Shown: positions 28,103-34,834 of the stretch, piece after piece
Position numbering within the stretch: position 1 is the first letter of the stretch
Layout of the letters: every line of letters begins with the position of its first letter
Origin: Acidobacteriota bacterium
GTDB taxonomy: Bacteria > Acidobacteriota > Thermoanaerobaculia > Thermoanaerobaculales > Sulfomarinibacteraceae
Length of the DNA: 34,834 bases
Reading direction: 5' to 3'
Assembly: GCA_015493585.1 (NCBI GenBank)
Contig: WGCW01000060.1
Span: 1-34,834 of the forward strand
Position numbers and translations under genes: made by a program
Notes under the pieces: generated by a model
The model's input: the letters and a program-made list of their open reading frames with translations, nothing else
Database searches by the model: none
What the model was told of the DNA's origin: nothing

Positions 28103-29613
28103 ACCTCCTCCGAACCGCCGGTCAAGACCTTTGAGACAGCTGCCCGCCACCCTGCATAACGCCGTTCACGCTCCTCATGGCTCATCGCCGGAATGAAGGT
28201 CCGGCCGGTGTGCACGATGCCCTTGAGCTCCTCGACCCCGCTCCAGAACCCGGTGGCCAGACCCGCGAGAAATGCCGCACCAGTCGCTGTTGTCTCGACG
28301 ATCCGTGGACGCGTCACAGGGATTCCGAGGATGTCGGCCTGAAACTGCATCAAGAAATCATTGGCCGACGCTCCTCCATCGGCTCTCAGCTCGAGAACCG
28401 GTACGGATGCGTCTTCGTCCATGGCATCGATCACGTCCCGGGTCTGGAAGGCAATGCTTTCCAAGACAGCCCGTACGATCTCGTCTCGCCCGCTTCCACG
28501 TGTCAAGCCGATGATGGCGCCGCGCGCGTGCATGTCCCAGTAAGGCGCTCCCAAACCCGTGAACGCCGGCACAACGTAGACACCGCCCGTACCAGCCGTA
28601 CGTGCGGCGATCTGGCCGCTTTCCGCCGCGTCTTCGATCAGCCCAAGCTCATCCCGCAACCACCCGATGGCGGCTCCCGCAACGAAGACCGACCCTTCCA
28701 TGGCGTAGGCTGGAGCTCCATCGGCATCGCACGCGAGCGTCGTTAAAAGCCCATGAGCGCTGCTCTCCGGGGTGGCACCCGTATTGAGCATGACAAAGCA
28801 TCCGGTTCCATACGTGTTCTTGACCATGCCAGGCGCCCAGCACCCCTGGCCAAAAAGGGCGGCATGCTGGTCCCCCGCAACCCCTGCGATAGGAACACCG
28901 CCCGGCAAGCCCGCCTGAGGCGTGGTCAAACCAAAGATCCCCGAGCTCGGACGCACCTCTGGCAGCATCGCCGCCGGGACCCCAAAGATCTCGAGGAGCT
29001 CAGGGTCCCACCGGCGGGTATGGATGTTGAAAAGGAGTGTCCGGGATGCGTTCGTGGGATCGGTCGCATGGACTGTTCCACCGGTCAGACGGTAGAGAAG
29101 CCAGCTATCGACCGTGCCGAAGAGAAGCTCACCTGCCTGCGCGCGCTTTTCCAGTTCCGGATTCGTCTCGAAGAGCCATCGAAGCTTCGAGCCGGAAAAA
29201 TACGGGTCGATCACCAACCCGGTGCGTTCCCGGATCATCGGCTCGACCCCTTCTGAACGCAGACGCTCACACACACCGGCCGACTGGCGGCTCTGCCAGA
29301 CGATCGCGGGATATACCGGCTTCCCAGTCCGGCGGCCCCAGACGACAGTCGTCTCACGCTGATTTGTGATTCCAATACTCCGAAGCTGTCCCGGCCCGGC
29401 CAAAGCCCCTTCCAACGCTTGATGCATCGCTTCGAGGGAAGCCCGCCAGATCTCCTCAGGGTCCTGCTCGACCCATCCGGGTTTTGGGTACGACGATGCA
29501 ATCTCCTGATAGCCCCGGCCCAGAATCGATCCATCCCGTCCGAGCACGACTGCCGTCGATCCTGTCGTTCCCTGATCGATGGCCAGAATCCCCTCAGTCA
29601 TAGATTGTGACAC
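28099..29613 (-). CDS. glpK: Glycerol kinase
   Basis: ILAIDQGTTGSTAVV, SSYPKPGWVEQDPEEIW, ITNQRETTVVWGRRTGKPVYPAIVWQSRQSA, GDQHAALFGQGC, KNTYGTGCFVMLNTG, RADGGASANDFLMQFQADILGIPVTRP. Confidence 0.97.
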   Translation of the reverse strand: MSQSMTEGILAIDQGTTGSTAVVLGRDGSILGRGYQEIASSYPKPGWVEQDPEEIWRASLEAMHQALEGALAGPGQLRSIGITNQRETTVVWGRRTGKPVYPAIVWQSRQSAGVCERLRSEGVEPMIRERTGLVIDPYFSGSKLRWLFETNPELEKRAQAGELLFGTVDSWLLYRLTGGTVHATDPTNASRTLLFNIHTRRWDPELLEIFGVPAAMLPEVRPSSGIFGLTTPQAGLPGGVPIAGVAGDQHAALFGQGCWAPGMVKNTYGTGCFVMLNTGATPESSAHGLLTTLACDADGAPAYAMEGSVFVAGAAIGWLRDELGLIEDAAESGQIAARTAGTGGVYVVPAFTGLGAPYWDMHARGAIIGLTRGSGRDEIVRAVLESIAFQTRDVIDAMDEDASVPVLELRADGGASANDFLMQFQADILGIPVTRPRIVETTATGAAFLAGLATGFWSGVEELKGIVHTGRTFIPAMSHEERERRYAGWRAAVSKVLTGGSEEV

Positions 29614-29720
29614 CGTGTCTCATATTCTCCGCCACGCCTTTTCTCAAAGCTTCATCCGCTTATTGTACCGTAACTTGCTGCGGGGTTTCGCTGCTGGGAA
29701 GGCCCATGAGGCTTGAGAGA

Positions 29721-29760
29721 TAGAAAGGGGTCAGGTGGGGCTTGCCCCCAAGACATGACC
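29721..29760. repeat. TAGAAAGGGGTCAGGT motif with nested hairpin (REP-like)
   Basis: TAGAAAGGGGTCAGGTGGGGCTTGCCCCCAAGACATGACC: outer GGTCA(29729-29733)/TGACC(29756-29760), inner GGGGC(29737-29741)/GCCCC(29744-29748). Confidence 0.5.
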
Positions 29761-29844
29761 GGAATTGCATTTTCCTGCAACGCCCCCACAACCCACTTCC
29801 AGAACCACAATTCCCAACCAAAGGCGACACCGTTGCATCTGAGC

Positions 29845-30080
29845 CTTCCTCTGCGCACGTCCGCGTTCTCCGCGGTTTCGTTCTCCCTGCAGTCATTCCC
29901 CCGCCCAGATCCTTCGCCTTCGGCTCAGGATGACACGGGAGGGCTGAGCGATTCGCCTTCGGCTCAGGATGACAAGGGAGGGCTGAGCGATTCACCTTCG
30001 GCTCAGGATGACACGGGAGGGGGTAATTTCACCTCCGGCACGCGACTCATCACGAGGAGATGGGGACAGTGTTGAATATC
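29845..30080. repeat. Intergenic repeat island 4, including a 39-bp tandem repeat
   Basis: CTCTGCGCACGTCCGCGTTCTCCGCGGTTTCG string; CCCAGATCCTTCGCCTTCGGCTCAGGATGACA from about 29904; the string CGGCTCAGGA recurs at 29921, 29960 and 29999 (exact 39-bp period); TGGGGACAGTGTTGAATATC at 30061-30080. Confidence 0.88.
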
Positions 30081-30120
30081 GCCCCCGCCCAGCGCAACAA
30101 CTTCTTTGCTTCTGCATGGC

Positions 30121-30149
30121 TGGAAATTGCGGGTGATTCCTGCTACACT
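30121..30149 (+). promoter_or_regulatory. Candidate promoter (extended -10) for the propeller-GGDEF gene
   Basis: TGGAAA (30121-30126), 17-nt spacer, TACACT (30144-30149) preceded by TGC (extended -10), just downstream of repeat island 4. Confidence 0.4.
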
Positions 30150-30277
30150 CCCCGCTCAATTTTGAGGTAGTGTCCGGCTCGTCGAGTTGGCTTACCTTTC
30201 AAATCACGCATGGAGTGGTGGCATTGCGTCTGCTGATCGAACACTATTTCCCTAGCCTTCGTGCAGTACACCCGCCG

Positions 30278-33200
30278 ATGAAACGTCTATCCTCCCCTTC
30301 CACCAGAATTGCGGCACTCACGATTCTCCTGCTTCTCGCCACCGGCATGGTTTTGGCACTGGACCCATCAGTTCCCTTCAGCCACTATACTTTCAGAAGG
30401 TGGACCCACGACGATGGGTTGCCTCAGAACACCGTTCAAGCCATTATCCAGGACGAAACCGGCTACTTGTGGGTCGCAACGCAGGAAGGTCTCGCGCGAT
30501 TCGATGGCGTTCGCTTCGTTACCTTTGACAGACACTCCTCCCCCCCGCTCCCAGCCAATAACGTTCTCTGTCTTACCAAAGGCAACCGCAATGAACTCTG
30601 GATCGGTATGAGAAATGGAGGGCTGGCCAGGCTCGTCGACGGACAGCGGATGGACCACTTCGGAGTTGAGGCGGGGATTCCAAACCCCTTTGTACGAGCT
30701 CTCCTCATGGATCATCACGGCACCCTCTGGGTAGGGACTCGCAGCGGTGGTCTCGCCCGGTCATTACAACCCGCAGAGGCTTTACCCGTATTTCAACCGG
30801 TTCCGGCTCTCGCCGAAACACGGATCCTGGATCTCTTTGAAGATCGGTACGGATCCCTGTGGATCGCCACCGAAGGCAAGGGGCTCATTCGAATGCGGAA
30901 TGGCCAGATCCACCGCTTCAGCGCTGCCGACGGCCTCCACTCAGACACGGTCTGGCGAGTTCTTCAGACACGCGACGGCACGATATGGGCCTCGACCTAC
31001 GGCGGCGGCCTCGCCAGGCTTCATGGCGGCTCCTTCGTGACCATGACCGTGAAGGACGGCCTCCCCAGTAACCGGGTCACCTGTCTCCTCGAGGATCATA
31101 ACGGGAATCTTTGGGTTGGATTTTCGGGAGCCGGTCTGGCCCGCATTCATGATGGACAAATCAACGGGCTGGCGACGAAAGAACCGCTTGCAACGGCAGT
31201 TGTCACGAGTCTCTTCGAGGATCGAGAACACAACTTGTGGATTGGCACCATGGGCCGCGGCCTCATTCGGTTGGGCGACAGTCTGTTCACGACGCTCGGA
31301 TCGTCCGGCGGTCTTGCAAGCACAATGGCGCGTTGCATTCTCGAGGCTCATGACGGTTCTCTCTGGACTGGAACTAGCTCGGGCGGCTTGCAGCATTTCG
31401 TTCAAAAAGGTAAACGCATCGTTCCAGCGGCCGTGCAGCCGCGCCTTCCAGCCACCGATGTCTTTGCGCTCTACGAGGAACCGGGCGGTGCGCTCTGGGT
31501 TGGAACCTATCAGCAGGGGGTTTTCCGTGTGGATCATGGCAAGATACAGAGATGGACCAGACATGACGGACTCCCAACGAACTCTGTATGGGCGCTCGAG
31601 GGGGATGAACACGGAGGCGTTTGGGCCGGGACCTACGGCGGGGGGCTCGCCCACATCACTCAAAACGGCATCACAACGTATGGTCCAGCCCAGGGGCTGA
31701 CCAGCAAACTGATTCGGGTCCTCCGGCACACGCGCAGTGGAGACCTCTGGATCGGCACGAGCGGCGGGGGTGCCTGCGTCTTTCGCAACGGAAAGATCAT
31801 CGCCAACCCGGGAACTGCTCAGATCGCGCGGGAAACGGTGATGGACATCTACGAAGATCCCGACGGGGCACTTTGGTTCGGGACGAACGGAGCAGGACTC
31901 TGCCGCCTTCGGGGCGGTTCCTTTGGCTGCGTCACGATGGCCCAAGGCCTCCTCGACGACGTCGCTTTCCGTATTCTCGAAGATGCTCAGGGCTATCTTT
32001 GGATGAGCTGTAACCACGGCATCTACAGGGTTTCGAGAAAAGACCTCAACGACGTGCTCGATGGCCGCCGGGCATCGGTCCGTTGCCAGGTGTTCGGACG
32101 AACCGATGGAATGCCCACGAGTGAGTGCAACGGAGGCAGCCAGCCATCGGGCTGGCGATCTCACGATGGAAAACTATGGTTCCCGACGCCGGAGGGATTC
32201 GTCGCCGTCGACGCGGGTTCGGCACCTCGCGAAGGCCCACCCGCCACTGTCGTCGTGGAAGGTTTGCGAGCCGACGGCCAGGTCATCCCCATGAACGGCG
32301 CGTCTCACCTTCCCGCCGGTACACGCACCGTCGAAATCGACTACACGGCCCTGACCTTTCGCGCGCCGGAACAGGTGCGGTTCCAGTACCGGCTTTCCGG
32401 TCTTGACGAGAATTGGATCGATGTTGGCGCACGGCGAACCGTGAACTTCAACCATCTTGAACCTGGCAAATACTCATTCGTGGTCAGAGCCCGAAACAAC
32501 CTCGGACGATGGAGCGCACCGTCTTCCCCTTTGGCCTTCAGTATTAAACCGTACTTCTATCAACGTCTTCCTGTCCAGCTCTCGGCGTTGTTGCTCCTTC
32601 TCTTGGGTATCACGGGTATCGCCGCGCTACGGATCCACGCGCATCGCCGGCGTGAGCAGGAGCTCGAGGAGAAGGTTAAAGTTGCCACATTACGTCTCTG
32701 GAAAGCCCACGAGGCCCTTGAAAACGCAAATGCTCAGCTGAGAGAACTTTCTCTCCACGACCCGCTGACCGGTGTTCCGAACCGCCGGAACTTTGATCAA
32801 ACGATGGCCCTCCTATGGCATCAATCTGTGAGGACGGGCACACCGCTTGCGCTACTCATGATCGATATCGACAGGTTCAAGGACTACAACGATCATCTTG
32901 GCCATCTTGCCGGTGACGCCTGCCTCCGCCAAGTGGCCACGATCCTTCGGGATACCCTGCGCCGGGGCACCGACATTCTTGCCAGGTACGGAGGGGAAGA
33001 ATTCACCGTCCTGCTTCCCGCCACCTCAACGGAAGTGGCCTGCCAGCTCGCCGAAGACTTGCGAGCCGCCGTCGAGGGTGCCGGCATCACGCATCCCGCT
33101 TCCAGCTATGGGGGGGTTGTCACGATCAGCATCGGTGTTGCGGCCACTGTGGCATCACAGGAAACACAACCTTCCGATCTCATCGCTGCCTCCGACGAGG

Positions 33201-33280
33201 CTCTCTACATCGCCAAGGCAAACGGGCGCAACCGGATTGAGTGCCCTCCGGAGGCCACGAGCTCATCCTCACCGGCATGA
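30278..33280 (+). CDS. Two-component-regulator-propeller / Y_Y_Y / GGDEF one-piece sensor diguanylate cyclase
   Basis: Start at ATG 30278 (MKRLSSPSTRIAALTILLLLATG). Fourteen Reg_prop-like motifs such as GYLWVATQEGLARFDG, GTLWVGTRSGGLAR and GDLWIGTSGGGACVF; Y_Y_Y region FQYRLSGLDENWIDVG...YSFVVRARNNLGRWS; TM LSALLLLLLGITGIAAL; GGDEF domain RYGGEEFTVLLPA. Confidence 0.94.
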   Translation: MKRLSSPSTRIAALTILLLLATGMVLALDPSVPFSHYTFRRWTHDDGLPQNTVQAIIQDETGYLWVATQEGLARFDGVRFVTFDRHSSPPLPANNVLCLTKGNRNELWIGMRNGGLARLVDGQRMDHFGVEAGIPNPFVRALLMDHHGTLWVGTRSGGLARSLQPAEALPVFQPVPALAETRILDLFEDRYGSLWIATEGKGLIRMRNGQIHRFSAADGLHSDTVWRVLQTRDGTIWASTYGGGLARLHGGSFVTMTVKDGLPSNRVTCLLEDHNGNLWVGFSGAGLARIHDGQINGLATKEPLATAVVTSLFEDREHNLWIGTMGRGLIRLGDSLFTTLGSSGGLASTMARCILEAHDGSLWTGTSSGGLQHFVQKGKRIVPAAVQPRLPATDVFALYEEPGGALWVGTYQQGVFRVDHGKIQRWTRHDGLPTNSVWALEGDEHGGVWAGTYGGGLAHITQNGITTYGPAQGLTSKLIRVLRHTRSGDLWIGTSGGGACVFRNGKIIANPGTAQIARETVMDIYEDPDGALWFGTNGAGLCRLRGGSFGCVTMAQGLLDDVAFRILEDAQGYLWMSCNHGIYRVSRKDLNDVLDGRRASVRCQVFGRTDGMPTSECNGGSQPSGWRSHDGKLWFPTPEGFVAVDAGSAPREGPPATVVVEGLRADGQVIPMNGASHLPAGTRTVEIDYTALTFRAPEQVRFQYRLSGLDENWIDVGARRTVNFNHLEPGKYSFVVRARNNLGRWSAPSSPLAFSIKPYFYQRLPVQLSALLLLLLGITGIAALRIHAHRRREQELEEKVKVATLRLWKAHEALENANAQLRELSLHDPLTGVPNRRNFDQTMALLWHQSVRTGTPLALLMIDIDRFKDYNDHLGHLAGDACLRQVATILRDTLRRGTDILARYGGEEFTVLLPATSTEVACQLAEDLRAAVEGAGITHPASSYGGVVTISIGVAATVASQETQPSDLIAASDEALYIAKANGRNRIECPPEATSSSSPA

Positions 33281-33323
33281 CTTCTTCCGTGCATCGTTCG
33301 GGCTGGAGACGTATCATCAAGAC

Positions 33324-34319
33324 ATGACACACCGGATTCACCCGGTCGCGTGGCCTGGGCTCTCCATCACCGCTCCCCTCTGGGCCCCATGGCTCCTGCT
33401 CAAGAACGCGCGATTTGCGCGCTCCAAGGAGCAAGCCCACCGGCGCAACGAACAACGCCTCCGGGATGCCACACCTCTTGGGCTCCCACACGCAACGAGC
33501 CTCGAAATAACCGTGCTTGTCGATGAGCGCGCGCGGCCGGGATTTCTCGGTCAGGAAGGTGTGTCCTACATCCTCAAAACCGAGTTTGGCAAGCTCCTCA
33601 TGGATGTCGGATTCGGCCCGGCAAGCGGCGTCCTTTCTCACAACGCCGCCCGTCTTGATTTCAGTTGGGAGGGCATTGCGGGGCTTGCGATTTCTCACCT
33701 CCATGGGGATCACATGGGCGGTCTTGCCGCTGCCCGAGCCCGGACCGTTGCGCTCCCGGGCGAACTGGCGCCTGACCGGCCCGGCATTCCCTGCTTCCTG
33801 CCAGAGGCCGCACACACGCCCCGCTTCGAGCCAGTGATCCTTGACAAGCCCCGCCCACTCGCTGCCGGTATCGGGTCAACGGGCCCCCTGTCACGCAGCC
33901 TCTTCTTCCTGGGGCCTGTCGAGGAACAGGCCTTGCTCGTACGGCTCAAAGACCGCGGACTCGTCGTCATCACAGGGTGCGGCCACCCCGGCCTGAAGCT
34001 GATTCTTGGCATGGCCCGTCGCCTGACCAATGATCCCATCTATGCCGTCGCCGGAGGGCTTCACTTCCCCATCACCACTGGGCGCGGCCATTACCCGGGC
34101 TTCGAGGCACAGATGCTCTTCGGAACCGGCCGGCCTCCCTGGCGCCGGATCACCAATGATGACCTCAGCGATGCAATCGATATCCTAAGGGAAGCTCACG
34201 TGCGCCGCCTCCTCCTCTCCGCCCACGACACCTGCGACCATGCGATTGCCCGCTTTACGAACGAGCTCGACGCCGATGTCGACGTCCTCAGCGCCGGGGC
34301 CACCTATCAGTTGCCATGA
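33324..34319 (+). CDS. MBL-fold metallo-hydrolase
   Basis: SHLHGDHMGG (HxHxDH metal motif), GVSYILKTEFGKLLMDVGFGP, VVITGCGHPGLKLIL, GGLHFP. Start at ATG 33324; the longer ORF to 32898 is antiparallel-frame read-through inside the GGDEF gene. Confidence 0.88.
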   Translation: MTHRIHPVAWPGLSITAPLWAPWLLLKNARFARSKEQAHRRNEQRLRDATPLGLPHATSLEITVLVDERARPGFLGQEGVSYILKTEFGKLLMDVGFGPASGVLSHNAARLDFSWEGIAGLAISHLHGDHMGGLAAARARTVALPGELAPDRPGIPCFLPEAAHTPRFEPVILDKPRPLAAGIGSTGPLSRSLFFLGPVEEQALLVRLKDRGLVVITGCGHPGLKLILGMARRLTNDPIYAVAGGLHFPITTGRGHYPGFEAQMLFGTGRPPWRRITNDDLSDAIDILREAHVRRLLLSAHDTCDHAIARFTNELDADVDVLSAGATYQLP

Positions 34320-34337
34320 ACTGCGCCGCCGGCGAGG

Positions 34338-34790
34338 TCAATCACCATCGCCGAAGTCGATGGTGTCGGGAAGCTCGTTGACGTCGTCGGGCTGATGAGG
34401 GAAGTGAACCCTGAGCCTTTTGCCAATCTCCTCGATTCCCTTGACCAGGCCACCGGTGAAATCGCGCCTCCGGAACGCCTCCGACATCGCACCAGCCACG
34501 GCTTCCCAGAAGGGCTGTCCAACCTTCTGATGAATCCCCTCGTCCCCAAGCACGACGAATCTCCGGCGTGCTGGAACCAAAAAGATGAGCACGCCGTTGC
34601 GCTCGGAGGTGTTGGTCATCCCCAGGCGCACGAAGGCCCGCCTGGCGGCCTTTTCCACGTTTCCCCAGAAGAACGGGGCAACCGATACCCGGATCTCTCC
34701 GGAGGTCTCGCTCTCCGCCTCCTCGATTGCCTTCATCACCCGTTCTTCATCCACGAGGCTCCGCAACTTTCGACGGCTCAACCTTCGCAT
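34338..34790 (-). CDS. TPM-domain protein (TLP18.3/Psb32/MOLO-1 type)
   Basis: VMKAIEEAESETSGEIRVSVAP...FVRLGMTNTSERNGVLIFLVPARRRFVVLGDEGIHQKVGQPFWEAV. Confidence 0.85.
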   Translation of the reverse strand: MRRLSRRKLRSLVDEERVMKAIEEAESETSGEIRVSVAPFFWGNVEKAARRAFVRLGMTNTSERNGVLIFLVPARRRFVVLGDEGIHQKVGQPFWEAVAGAMSEAFRRRDFTGGLVKGIEEIGKRLRVHFPHQPDDVNELPDTIDFGDGD

Positions 34791-34799
34791 TTGGGCCTC

Positions 34800-34834
34800 C
34801 TACCAGCCGCCGGAGGCGCCACCACCCCCGGAGC
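34800..34834 (-). CDS. C-terminal fragment of a second TPM-domain (YgcG-like) membrane protein
   Basis: Minus-strand reading ends ...SGGGGASGGW-stop, the glycine-rich tail typical of TPM-phosphatase-type membrane proteins, immediately upstream of the TPM gene. Truncated by the window edge. Confidence 0.55.
   Translation of the reverse strand, partial: SGGGGASGGW

Noticed and set aside
29906-30020. Tandem repeats considered as a CRISPR array
   Set aside because: The 39-bp period is continuous repeat with no unique spacers, and no cas genes are present.
30941-32164. 407-aa minus-strand ORF inside the propeller-GGDEF gene
   Set aside because: Antisense shadow of a repeat-rich coding region; no domain features.
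32898-33323. N-terminal extension of the MBL-fold ORF
   Set aside because: Overlaps the GGDEF-coding sequence in another frame; protein-like sequence starts at ATG 33324.

Overview
GC-rich bacterial chromosomal window with about 22 ordinary genes on both strands. The lineage cannot be fixed without searches; the intergenic repeat style resembles Acidobacteriota and other GC-rich environmental genomes. In order, the genes are: CocE/NonD-type hydrolase; GT81/GT78-like glycosyltransferase; ABC-F ATPase, thymidine phosphorylase and YfgM-like TPR protein (one minus-strand run); universal stress protein; bifunctional homocysteine S-methyltransferase/methylenetetrahydrofolate reductase; hflK-hflC; LtaS-like sulfatase with two Ig-like N-terminal repeats; alpha/beta hydrolase; Bcp peroxiredoxin; OmpH/Skp-like protein; OmpR-type response regulator; membrane GAF-GGDEF protein; small conserved-looking protein; LysM-like/amidase_3 protein; GAF/PAS histidine kinase overlapping a CCA-adding-type nucleotidyltransferase; glpK overlapping a monoacylglycerol-lipase-like hydrolase; a 14-motif beta-propeller/Y_Y_Y/GGDEF protein; MBL-fold hydrolase; and a pair of TPM-domain genes at the edge. 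The most unusual signal is non-coding. Four large intergenic gaps (about 1-849, 2779-3427, 18980-19829 and 29640-30140) are built from the same small set of repeated modules: CAGATCCTTCGCCTTCGGCTCAGGATGACA units, TGGGGACAGTGTTGAATATC and CTCTGCG/CTCCGCGGTT strings, plus hairpins and inverted repeats. No tRNA, rRNA, CRISPR array or intact transposase gene was recognised.
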